DNA of 32,171 bases from Thermoanaerobaculia bacterium (GTDB lineage Bacteria; Acidobacteriota; Thermoanaerobaculia; JALWYX01): positions 1-32,171 of the forward strand of contig JALWYX010000072.1 of assembly GCA_027078415.1 (NCBI GenBank). The letters are read 5' to 3'. The notes under the pieces are model-generated. The model saw only the letters and a list, made by a program, of their open reading frames with translations, made no database searches and was not told where the DNA came from. This document shows positions 22,586 to 30,162 of this stretch, piece by piece. Both the position numbers and the translations under genes were made by a program. Position 1 is the stretch's first letter. Each line of letters opens with the position of its first letter.

Positions 22586-23389
22586 TTAACCTCCTTTCCA
22601 CAAAAAGAGATCTTCCCACACTTCGACCTTAGCTAATAGCCTAGCATCACCTTTTAACCTCAACATATCGTTACCCACCTCTTCCAACTCAAGAACGATT
22701 TCACTAGATGGTACTATTCCTATTTTTTCTCCAAAAACAAGCTGACTTTTCTTTAACGCAAACCAACTCGAAATTATTCCAGAGGAACAACTTAGTGTTT
22801 CCCCTTCTATACCTCTCTCATAGGTCCTTATAAAAAGCGTGCCATCATCTCTGTAGTGAACAAAGTTTACGTTTGTACCGGAAGTAGCAGAAAAAGCATT
22901 GTGATTCCGCAAGTATCTGCCGGCCTTTTCTAAATCTAAATTCTTAAGCTTATTAAGATCGTCAACCAACACTACAAGATGAGGAACTCCAACATCCACA
23001 AACCACTTTCTGTTATTATCAGCTACATCCACCTTTTCTACCGAACGCAAAATAGAAGTTGAGAAAACTATCGAAACTTTACTAGAAGATGCATCTTCAA
23101 CAAAAAAGCGAAAATTATCAGTAACAATAATAAACTCCCCGCTATCTCCAAAACAAAAATTTATAAGTCTCGCACCACACCTTACCGAATTTACACAAAG
23201 GCTAGCTCTGCCACCATCGTTATTCCAGTAAATAAGTCTATATTCATCCTTATCAGGAATAATAGAGAAAAAACCATCTATACCTAGTGACACCCTAGGT
23301 GTACGTAAATAATTAAGATCGAAAGGAGGGTTTTCAAATCCTATTCCAGCCAAAAACAGGTTTCCAGCACCACTTAAAAGATACAGCAT
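22586..23389 (-). CDS. dapF: Diaminopimelate epimerase, divergent
   Basis: Interconverts LL- and meso-diaminopimelate for lysine and peptidoglycan synthesis using two cysteines. Both are seen: C65 in SLCVNSVRC (63-71) and C201 in ETLSCSSGI (197-205). Other family marks are SGAGNLF (6-12), NNDGGRA, GVPHLVVLVDD, GTNVNFV (171-177) and RTYERGIEGET. The usual MCGNG and CGTG loops are changed to LCVNS and CSSG, with loss of glycines that hold the substrate carboxylates, so it is a fast-evolving copy. The length (267) is normal. It abuts the FN3 lipoprotein upstream, a gene order like lptM-dapF of E. coli. Confidence 0.85.
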   Translation of the reverse strand: MLYLLSGAGNLFLAGIGFENPPFDLNYLRTPRVSLGIDGFFSIIPDKDEYRLIYWNNDGGRASLCVNSVRCGARLINFCFGDSGEFIIVTDNFRFFVEDASSSKVSIVFSTSILRSVEKVDVADNNRKWFVDVGVPHLVVLVDDLNKLKNLDLEKAGRYLRNHNAFSATSGTNVNFVHYRDDGTLFIRTYERGIEGETLSCSSGIISSWFALKKSQLVFGEKIGIVPSSEIVLELEEVGNDMLRLKGDARLLAKVEVWEDLFLWKGG

Positions 23390-24409
23390 CTATTCTATGT
23401 AAACCTTTACCGGAGAAGAAAATTCCCCTTTATTACCTTTTCTATCCACAAGAGCTACCTTATAGAAAAAAGTCATACCTCTTCCAAGCCCTTCATCTAC
23501 AAAGTAGTTTTTTCTATCCACATTAGCTATCTTATTCCAAACTTCATCAACCGCGGACTTTCTATATACTATTGCACTCTCCACGTCTTTATCGTATGTT
23601 AACCAACTCACCTTTACACGTCCCTCACCCAAATAGATAGCTTTTACTTGTGGAGGAGAAGGTGGGAAAATATCTTTGTATATTATACGATCAGTGACAC
23701 TAAGATCGCTTTCCACAAAAAAAGAAACCCCTTCCCGTTCCTTTTCTATAGATCTTGAAACTGCGTAATAATAGGAACCTCCATCCACCACATCTCTATC
23801 TAAAAAAAAGTTGTCTTTGCTAACTACCTCAATCTCTTTTCCAAATCTAGTTGTAGTACTTTTATATATACGTATTTTTCCCTCATCTTCCCTTACCCAC
23901 TCTAGATAGACACCATCTTTTCTTATCTCCCAAAAGAGAGAAACAATTTTCGGCGGAGGTTCAACGATATAAACTCTTACAATTTCCGATAAATCTGACC
24001 ATTCTTTCCCTGCTTTAACACGTACAGCTAAAAATAGCGTACCTTCTACCCATTCTCTTTCAATCTTTAAAGGAACAAAGAGTTTTTCCCCTATTATTAA
24101 CTTTGATATCTCATCTCCTTCGATCTCTTTAGATTGACCTGACTGTAGGATATCCACTCTCGAGCCTGATACAAAATCCCTAATAAACTTCCAAACAACT
24201 TCTATGCTACTTAACTTTTTAATAGGTAAACCTGAGATGGTGGTTTGGGGGAAATCAAAAATTATTATAACGTTCCATCCTCTCTGAAATAGCTCCAACT
24301 TTTCAATTTTTTGAGGTTTCAAACTCAAAGGAGGCATAGGAGGAGCTTTTTTCCCACACGTATAAAATACACTAAAGCATATAAATGGAAGTATCTTCCG
24401 CAGTAACAA
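23390..24409 (-). CDS. Lipoprotein with CGKKAPP N terminus and fibronectin type III-like domains
   Basis: A predicted lipoprotein of about 339 residues. A hydrophobic signal (LLLRKILPFICFSVFYTC) ends in a Cys followed by GKKAPPMPPL, the pattern found at the N terminus of small LptM/YifL-type lipoproteins. Three FN3-like sandwiches follow, the last two clear (PPPKIVSLFWEIRKDGVYLEW and PPSPPQVKAIYLGEGRVKVSW, with SYYYAVS and TFFYKVALVD). I propose TTG 24409 as start, three bases after GGAGA; ATG 24433 or 24442 would lengthen the signal with poorer spacing. The lipobox (YTC) is not canonical. It overlaps hslU and abuts dapF. Confidence 0.78.
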   Translation of the reverse strand: MLLRKILPFICFSVFYTCGKKAPPMPPLSLKPQKIEKLELFQRGWNVIIIFDFPQTTISGLPIKKLSSIEVVWKFIRDFVSGSRVDILQSGQSKEIEGDEISKLIIGEKLFVPLKIEREWVEGTLFLAVRVKAGKEWSDLSEIVRVYIVEPPPKIVSLFWEIRKDGVYLEWVREDEGKIRIYKSTTTRFGKEIEVVSKDNFFLDRDVVDGGSYYYAVSRSIEKEREGVSFFVESDLSVTDRIIYKDIFPPSPPQVKAIYLGEGRVKVSWLTYDKDVESAIVYRKSAVDEVWNKIANVDRKNYFVDEGLGRGMTFFYKVALVDRKGNKGEFSSPVKVYIE

Positions 24410-25664
24410 ACTTCTCCAACGAGTATCTAACATGATTTTCATCTATTACAACTTTTACACCTTTCATTTCAGGAGCAGCAAAAAAAAGCTCCTCACATAT
24501 TTTCTCCATAACCGTAAGCAAACGACGAGCTCCTATATCTTCACTTTTCTTATTTATTTCATAAGCATACTCGGCTATTAATTCTATAGCTCCCTTTGTA
24601 AATTCCAGTTCTACTTCTTCTGTAGCCATAAGAGCCTTGTACTGCTTTACCAGAGAAGCTTTAGGTTCAAGCAAAATTCGGACAAAGTCTTCCTTTCTAA
24701 GAGATTGCAACTCCACCCGTATAGGAAACCTACCCTGCAATTCCGGGATCAGGTCTGAAGGTTTAGCTACATGGAAAGCACCAGCTGCTATAAACAATAT
24801 ATGGTCCGTTTTAACTGGACCGTATTTGGTAGCTACCGTGGTACCTTCTACTATAGGTAAAAGATCTCTTTGGACGCCTTCACGAGAAACGTCAGGACCA
24901 ATGCCACTTTCCCTACCAGCAATTTTATCTATCTCGTCTATAAAAATAATTCCTTCTTCTTGAGCCCTTTTCAACGCGGTTTGAACAATCTTTTGACGAT
25001 CTATCATCTTATCCGCTTCTTCTCTCTCTAAAATTTCTAACGCATCTTTAACCTTAAAAGTGGAACTTCTTTTTCTTCCACCTCCAAAAATGCCAGGAAA
25101 CAAATCCTTAAAATTTATACCTATCTCTTCTATACCCTGAGGAGTTATCATTTCAAAGCTAGGAAAAGAGTGTGTTTCTACTTCTATATCAACTTCCTCT
25201 TCATCTAAAAAGCCATTCCTAAGCCTCTCTAGAAGAAGATCCTCCGATACACCCATACGTATACCCAATTGCCTTACAATTTCTCTCTCAGCTCTAGAAC
25301 GCGCTGCTTGTCTAACTCTAGTTCTCTCCTCCTCTCTAACCATCGAAACAGCTGCTTCTACAAGGTCACGCACCATAGATTCTACGTTCCTACCAACGTA
25401 TCCGACTTCGGTAAATTTACTGGCTTCTATTTTTACAAATGGAGCATTCGCAAGTTTAGCCAATCGTCGCCCTATTTCCGTTTTACCAACGCCTGTAGGA
25501 CCTATAAAAAGAATATTTCTAGGTATTATCTCAGCAGCTACCTCAGGAGGCAACTGTTTACGCCTCCACCTATTTCTCAAAGCAACAGCTACAGCTTTTT
25601 TAGCTTCTACTTGCCCTATAATATGTTTGTCAAGTTCTTTAACTATCTCCCGAGGAGTTAACAT
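24372..25664 (-). CDS. hslU: ATP-dependent protease ATPase subunit HslU
   Basis: AAA+ unfoldase that feeds substrates into the HslV peptidase in the cytoplasm. Walker A is GPTGVGKT (55-62), the pore loop is GYVG (88-91), Walker B is GIIFIDEIDKIA, sensor 2 lies in IGARRL, and the C terminus AEDTSIYML matches the tail that docks into HslV. The intermediate I domain is present (about 110-235), giving 430 residues, normal for the family. The ATG abuts the hslV stop (TGAATG) with GGAGGTGATGAG inside hslV. The 3' end overlaps the FN3 lipoprotein gene. Confidence 0.97.
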   Translation of the reverse strand: MLTPREIVKELDKHIIGQVEAKKAVAVALRNRWRRKQLPPEVAAEIIPRNILFIGPTGVGKTEIGRRLAKLANAPFVKIEASKFTEVGYVGRNVESMVRDLVEAAVSMVREEERTRVRQAARSRAEREIVRQLGIRMGVSEDLLLERLRNGFLDEEEVDIEVETHSFPSFEMITPQGIEEIGINFKDLFPGIFGGGRKRSSTFKVKDALEILEREEADKMIDRQKIVQTALKRAQEEGIIFIDEIDKIAGRESGIGPDVSREGVQRDLLPIVEGTTVATKYGPVKTDHILFIAAGAFHVAKPSDLIPELQGRFPIRVELQSLRKEDFVRILLEPKASLVKQYKALMATEEVELEFTKGAIELIAEYAYEINKKSEDIGARRLLTVMEKICEELFFAAPEMKGVKVVIDENHVRYSLEKFVTAEDTSIYML

Positions 25665-26222
25665 TCACTCATCACCTCCTAAGCATTCTACGGTTATATT
25701 GCTGTTAGTATAAATACAGATAGTTGCTGCTATCTCAAGAGCCCTCCTTGCTATATCTTGCACCTTCATCGTTGTGTAACGAGTCAAAGCTTTTGCCGCC
25801 GCATAAGCGTAAGGACCTCCAGAACCTATAGCAATTATCTCATATCCCTCCTCTTTATCTGGCGTTATCAAATCTCCTCTACCTGATACTAGAAAACTAT
25901 CCTCAACATCGGCAACAACCATAAAAGTTTCAAGATGTCTTAACACTTTATCGGTTCTCCATTCTTTAGCTAGCTCAACAACAGCCCTACGTAAACTCCC
26001 ACCAAACTCTGCCAACTTATCCTCTAACCTTGCAACTAAAGCCAAACTATCTGCACCAACACCGGCAAAACCAACTATAACTGGGTATTTGCCAAGACGC
26101 ATAACTTTTCTTGTACCCTGCTTAATAGCAATATCTCCCAAAGTTATCTGTCCGTCAGCTGCAATAGATACAACTTTCCCCCTTCTTACCATAACAACAG
26201 TAGTACCGCGAATTGTACTCAT
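25665..26222 (-). CDS. hslV: ATP-dependent protease peptidase subunit HslV
   Basis: Proteasome-like N-terminal threonine peptidase. The sequence starts MSTIRGTTVVMVRRG; processing after G6 would expose the catalytic T7, as in HslV proteins with a short pro-sequence. ADGQITLG, IVGFAGVGADSL, IAIGSGGPYAYAAAKAL and the C-terminal EIAATICIYTNSNITVECL are typical. Length 185 is normal. It starts 35 bases from a divergent RuBisCO-like gene, and no ribosome binding site is visible before the ATG; a palindrome containing -10-like boxes lies in between, so a very short or absent leader is likely. Confidence 0.96.
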   Translation of the reverse strand: MSTIRGTTVVMVRRGKVVSIAADGQITLGDIAIKQGTRKVMRLGKYPVIVGFAGVGADSLALVARLEDKLAEFGGSLRRAVVELAKEWRTDKVLRHLETFMVVADVEDSFLVSGRGDLITPDKEEGYEIIAIGSGGPYAYAAAKALTRYTTMKVQDIARRALEIAATICIYTNSNITVECLGGDE

Positions 26223-26231
26223 AAGGGAATT

Positions 26232-26247
26232 TTATACTAAAGTATAA
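26232..26247. promoter_or_regulatory. Palindrome with overlapping -10-like boxes between hslV and the RuBisCO-like gene
   Basis: TTATACT (26232-26238), AA, AGTATAA (26241-26247) form a near-perfect dyad centred in the 35-base divergent spacer. On the plus strand TATAAT (26243-26248) ends 9 bases before the ATG of the RuBisCO-like gene; on the minus strand TATACT and TATAAA lie 9-24 bases before the hslV ATG. No good -35 hexamer lies at the expected distance on either strand. It may be a shared promoter core or an operator. Confidence 0.45.
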
Positions 26248-26257
26248 TCTGAAAAAC

Positions 26258-27322
26258 ATGATAAAAATAAAGTACAAGATCAAAGGAGCCCTAAAGATAT
26301 CAACAGCGGAGCAGCTAGCTATTGAACAAAGCGTAGAAGTTCCCAATGAACTTATAACTCCAGATATAAAAACTAAAATAGTAGGAAAAATAACAGAAAT
26401 ATACAAAAATAGGGTAACAATCGAATACCCCACAAATCACCTATCAAAATCTCCTACTGCACTACTAAACCTATTAACAGGAAACTACTACATGTTTAAA
26501 AACGTAGCTATCGAAAAGATATATATACCTCATAGGATATACGAAGAATTTGGATTGGGACCCAAAAGTTCGTTAAAAACAATCAGAAAGCACACTGGCA
26601 ATATAGAGTTCCCGATTCTAGCAACAGCTATAAAACCGGTAGGTTCTCCTCTAAACACCCTTGTAAAGCTAGCAAAGAATTTGGCAAAAGGAGGGATAGA
26701 GATAATAAAAGATGATCACAACCTATTCGATCCCCCAACCTCACCGTTTAAAACACGAATACAAAAAATCCATCAAAATGTTCAAGAAATTAGCGGAGGT
26801 AAAACTTTATATTTCCCCCATATATGGGGAACAGGAAAAGAGCTTATCGATAAATTAGATTATCTAGAAAAAATAGGAGTAAAAGGTATATTAGTAGCAC
26901 CTTTTTTGATCGGACTACCAACAACTCTATGGATAAGCAAAAATTACAATTTCTTTATAATGGCACATCCTTCGTTCTCCGGATGGTGTATGTGGAATGC
27001 AGGACTAAAACCCGAAGTTGTATGGGGACAACTGTTTCCTTTATACGGCGCAGATGCTGTGATATTCCCTCACTTCAAGGGACGATTTCCTATTAGCAGA
27101 ACGGCTATAAAAAAAATAGTAGCTGAACTACGCTCTCATCCAAACCCTTCCGTTCCCGTACCAGCAGGAGGTATGAAAATAGCATCCTTAGACTCTTCCC
27201 TTACTATCTACGGTAAAGATAGCATACTCCTTATAGGAGGAGATCTTCTAAAAAATAACCAAACTTTATATGCAAGAAAATTCCGTGAAATAACAACAAA
27301 GATATTCTCTACTTTACTTTAA
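26258..27322 (+). CDS. RuBisCO-like protein (form IV)
   Basis: A 354-residue homologue of the RuBisCO large subunit. Matching segments are AEQLAIEQSVEVP (17-29), LLTGNYYMFKNVAIEKIYIP (72-91), ATAIKPVG (122-129, K126), GGIEIIKDDHNL (145-156), AHPSFSG (236-242), YGADAVIFPHFKGRFPIS (263-280), PVPAGGM (300-306) and LLIGGDLL (324-331). The carbamylation-type lysine K151 with D153 is kept, but the loop 6 lysine is absent (GQLF, Q258), the Ser of SGG is Ala, and H154 replaces Glu, so carboxylation is excluded. The nearest known role would be a tautomerase- or isomerase-type reaction in sulfur or sugar-phosphate metabolism, unproven. ATG without ribosome binding site; 3' end overlaps ybgF by 9 bases. 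Confidence 0.9.
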   Translation: MIKIKYKIKGALKISTAEQLAIEQSVEVPNELITPDIKTKIVGKITEIYKNRVTIEYPTNHLSKSPTALLNLLTGNYYMFKNVAIEKIYIPHRIYEEFGLGPKSSLKTIRKHTGNIEFPILATAIKPVGSPLNTLVKLAKNLAKGGIEIIKDDHNLFDPPTSPFKTRIQKIHQNVQEISGGKTLYFPHIWGTGKELIDKLDYLEKIGVKGILVAPFLIGLPTTLWISKNYNFFIMAHPSFSGWCMWNAGLKPEVVWGQLFPLYGADAVIFPHFKGRFPISRTAIKKIVAELRSHPNPSVPVPAGGMKIASLDSSLTIYGKDSILLIGGDLLKNNQTLYARKFREITTKIFSTLL

Positions 27323-28048
27323 TCTATCTCTAGCTATAAATGCAGCTCCGCTATTCGGATACTTTTCTACTACTTTCCTGTAAAAATATTTAGCCTCGTC
27401 CATTTTGCCCATATCGCGCAAACAATCTCCTTTTTTAAGAAGAATATCTGGAACCTTATTACCGTTAGGATAGAGTTCAACAGCCTTATCAAAAAAAGAA
27501 ATAGCCTTAGAGTATTGCTTAAGATTGCAGTATGCCGAACCTAACCAAAAATAAGCATTGTCTACCAGGTTATGCTTAGGATACCTAGAAACAAAATCCT
27601 CGAAAACCTCTATAGCAGCTTTTAACTCTCCTCGTCTATAAAAGAGATAACCTTTATCGTACAGAGCATTAGCATTTCTTTCTTGGTAATCTCCACGCTC
27701 TTCTATACCCCGCAAACCGATATTTTCACTTTCTATTGCCCTATTATTTACAGAAGAACCCCCAACTTCTTTGTTAGATCCTGAAAGATCCACACTTATA
27801 TCTTTATCTATTCTTTGTATATCGTCTCTAACATTTGCCTTTGGTTTCTCTTTTACATTGTTTAGCTCTTTTTTATCCTTATAAGAAAAAGCATCACTTT
27901 TAACCATCAAATTCTTAAGTTCCACTTCTAGTACCGTTATACGCTTTTCCAATTCCACTATTTTATTCTTTAGAGTATCCATATCGGAGCTCATGTAACC
28001 GCTGCAATTAACAAAAATAAAGCAAACCACAAGCAAGTATCTGTACAC
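27314..28048 (-). CDS. cpoB: Tol-Pal system protein YbgF/CpoB-like
   Basis: A 244-residue periplasmic protein. The N-terminal signal (YLLVVCFIFVNC) carries a Cys but a poor lipobox (VNC). A coiled coil spans about 22-48 (DMDTLKNKIVELEKRITVLE). A variable Asn/Ser-rich linker follows. Three TPR repeats form the C terminus from about residue 130 (ALYDKGYLFYRRGELKAAIE, AYFWLGSAYCNLKQYSKAI, ILLKKGDCLRDMGKMDEAKY). This is the CpoB layout: trimerising coil plus TPR. In Proteobacteria it coordinates Tol-Pal with septal peptidoglycan synthesis. tol genes are not in the window. GTG start with GGAGG 7 bases upstream, right after bamD. Confidence 0.85.
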   Translation of the reverse strand: MYRYLLVVCFIFVNCSGYMSSDMDTLKNKIVELEKRITVLEVELKNLMVKSDAFSYKDKKELNNVKEKPKANVRDDIQRIDKDISVDLSGSNKEVGGSSVNNRAIESENIGLRGIEERGDYQERNANALYDKGYLFYRRGELKAAIEVFEDFVSRYPKHNLVDNAYFWLGSAYCNLKQYSKAISFFDKAVELYPNGNKVPDILLKKGDCLRDMGKMDEAKYFYRKVVEKYPNSGAAFIARDRLK

Positions 28049-28049
28049 T

Positions 28050-28775
28050 TTATAACCTCCTTATTAGCTTACTTTTAGGAAACTCCCTACTCAACTTTTC
28101 TCTCCACTCAGAAGCATTCTCTACTTCTCCCAATTTGGTATAAGCCTTAGCCAACAGAAAATATATCTCTTCTCTATGCTTAAACGTAGGATAAGTATCC
28201 AAAATATAAAGAAGTCTTTTTATTCCCGCCCTCGGTACTCCAAACCTTATATAGAACTTTGCTACTATAAACTCATGCATAGCTAATCTGTTGCGTAATT
28301 CTTCTATACGCTGCTCGGCTAATTTGCGATATTTTCCCTCTATATCTACTACTATAACCTCGCCATACGCTTCCATAGCTTCTCTCGTAAGTGACTGATC
28401 TCTATCTGGAGGTAAAACTCTCTTGTAAAGAGATTCCGCTATCATGAAGTAAACGTATCCTATCTGTTCGCTAGTAGGAAACCTTTTAACAAAGTCCTTG
28501 TAATACCTGGTAGCAAACTCTAAATTTTTTTCTCCACCCATTTCAAAGTACGAATCTGCAAGTTTCAAAAGAGATTTTTGTCCAATCAAAGAATAAGGCT
28601 CAACTTCAAAGGCATGCTGAAAATATTTGATAGCTTTTTTAAAATCTCGATTGTTAAAAAACTGCATACCTATCTCAAAAGATTCTTTAGAAGAAAGCCT
28701 TAAAATAGCATCTTCTTTAGGTGCACAGGACGATAACGAGAAAATTAGAAAAAATATAACTCCTCCTATCCGCAT
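28050..28775 (-). CDS. bamD: Outer membrane protein assembly lipoprotein BamD
   Basis: Essential partner of BamA in inserting beta-barrel proteins into the outer membrane. The signal MRIGGVIFFLIFSLSSC ends in a lipobox (LSSC). TPR-like helix pairs follow (SSKESFEIGMQFFNNRDFKKA, FATRYYKDFVKRFPTSEQ, AYGEVIVVDIEGKYRKLAEQ). The loop PPDRDQSLTREAM is a hallmark of the YfiO/BamD family. 241 residues is the normal size. I start at ATG 28775, which gives the signal peptide; the open frame goes further up to 28814 into rpe. It overlaps rpe by 10 bases. Confidence 0.9.
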   Translation of the reverse strand: MRIGGVIFFLIFSLSSCAPKEDAILRLSSKESFEIGMQFFNNRDFKKAIKYFQHAFEVEPYSLIGQKSLLKLADSYFEMGGEKNLEFATRYYKDFVKRFPTSEQIGYVYFMIAESLYKRVLPPDRDQSLTREAMEAYGEVIVVDIEGKYRKLAEQRIEELRNRLAMHEFIVAKFYIRFGVPRAGIKRLLYILDTYPTFKHREEIYFLLAKAYTKLGEVENASEWREKLSREFPKSKLIRRL

Positions 28776-29413
28776 GCCGCTACCTTCAACTTCCTTATAT
28801 TTTCTTCTACACAACCTCCCGTAAACACCGCCCCTCCAGCAACTATTACTTCTACTCCTAAAGAAGCTAAACGCTTAACGTTACCCACATTTACCCCTCC
28901 ATCAACTTCCACCTCTACAGGAAAGTTACTTTTTAATTCAGCTATTTTAGTAAAAGTATAATCTATAAAACTTTGATGGGAAAAACCTGGATTGACACTC
29001 ATAACAAGTACAAAATCTACTATCTCTACTATAGGATATAGAAGAGCTATACTACTAGCGGGATTAATAGCAACCCCGGCCTGAACTCCCTTTAAACGTA
29101 TATTATTTATAACTCTATCCAAATGAACGGTAGATTCATAATGAACGGCCATTCTATCATCTTTACCTAGATAAGCAAGATATTGTTCATATACATAATC
29201 TGTATTAGCTACCATAAGATGAAGATCCAAAGGAAGTATTCTATCTCTAGCGAGGGATTTCACAAAAGGAAGACCAAAAGTTAAATTGGGGACAAAATGT
29301 CCATCCATAACATCTAAATGTATAAAATCAGCTCCTCCTTTCTTACACCTTTCCACTTCACTTCTAAAATTCAACAGATCTCCAGCCAAAATAGAAGGCG
29401 ATACCTTAATCAT
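28766..29413 (-). CDS. rpe: Ribulose-phosphate 3-epimerase
   Basis: Interconverts ribulose 5-phosphate and xylulose 5-phosphate. VSPSILAGD (4-12), FIHLDVMDGHFVPNLTFG (30-47), DLHLMV, HYEST, VLVMSVNPGFSHQSF and VEVDGGVN with AGGAVF give the complete metal-dependent TIM barrel. Length 215 is normal. The start overlaps the PASTA gene by ATGA with GAGGG upstream. It is the only sugar-phosphate gene of this run, which otherwise encodes envelope proteins. Confidence 0.97.
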   Translation of the reverse strand: MIKVSPSILAGDLLNFRSEVERCKKGGADFIHLDVMDGHFVPNLTFGLPFVKSLARDRILPLDLHLMVANTDYVYEQYLAYLGKDDRMAVHYESTVHLDRVINNIRLKGVQAGVAINPASSIALLYPIVEIVDFVLVMSVNPGFSHQSFIDYTFTKIAELKSNFPVEVEVDGGVNVGNVKRLASLGVEVIVAGGAVFTGGCVEENIRKLKVAACG

Positions 29414-30162
29414 TCTTCACCCTCAGAAACGATAATAGAAATAACAGTATCCTTGTACACAGGGTATCCAGGCAAAGGGAATTGTCCTACAACGGTACCT
29501 ATATCAACCCCCGGATAAGTAACGGTTGTGATTTTACCTACAGAAAGATTTAATAGTCTGAGCATTTTCTCTACATCATCTATAGATTTTCCAATCAATT
29601 CAGGCATAACCAACCACGGGCCTGGAGAACCTAAAGAAACAAATACAGCTATCTTACTTCCAACCTTAAGAGTCTCACCAGGAGCTGGTTTGGTTGCAAC
29701 GACTTGGTTCATCGAGATATTATCATCGTAAATTTTGAATACCTCTATTTGGTCATCCGATATTCCGTTATTACGTAAGATACCCAGAGCCGCATTTAAG
29801 CTTTTTCCTCTAAGAGACGGCACCTTTATCTCATGATCACCCAATGACAAACCAACTTCTATACTATTACCTTTTTTGGTAAGTGTACCAGGCAAGGGAT
29901 CTTGTACAAGTACCCGATCCTTCTCTATCTCCCTGGAGTAGTTATCCAATTCAGGATTATAGTTCAAACTTAAACCACTATCTTGAGCAATCGCACTTGC
30001 TTTGTCTAAATCCAAACCTCTCAGATCGGGAACGCTAACATTACCGCTTTTTACAAAATATGTAAAGCTTACATAACAAGCCAAGACAAAGACTACAACA
30101 AACAATATTACATTCACGAAAAGATAAAGCAACGAACTTACAACCTTTATAAGCCTATTCAT
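29410..30162 (-). CDS. Membrane protein with three PASTA domains and no kinase
   Basis: A 250-residue protein with one N-terminal membrane helix (about 11-36, SLLYLFVNVILFVVVFVLACYV) and three consecutive PASTA domains outside: VPDLRGLDLDKASAIAQDSG (about 44-63), VPSLRGKSLNAALGILRNNG (about 114-133) and MPELIGKSIDDVEKMLRLLN (about 184-203). PASTA domains bind peptidoglycan fragments or beta-lactams in Ser/Thr kinases and penicillin-binding proteins; neither partner domain is here. It overlaps rseP by 8 bases and rpe by 4, so it is embedded in an envelope operon. Confidence 0.88.
   Translation of the reverse strand: MNRLIKVVSSLLYLFVNVILFVVVFVLACYVSFTYFVKSGNVSVPDLRGLDLDKASAIAQDSGLSLNYNPELDNYSREIEKDRVLVQDPLPGTLTKKGNSIEVGLSLGDHEIKVPSLRGKSLNAALGILRNNGISDDQIEVFKIYDDNISMNQVVATKPAPGETLKVGSKIAVFVSLGSPGPWLVMPELIGKSIDDVEKMLRLLNLSVGKITTVTYPGVDIGTVVGQFPLPGYPVYKDTVISIIVSEGEE

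Noticed and set aside
26155-26433. Minus-strand frame of 92 codons over the hslV start and the RuBisCO-like gene.
   Set aside because: Antisense to a clear RuBisCO-like protein and out of frame with hslV.
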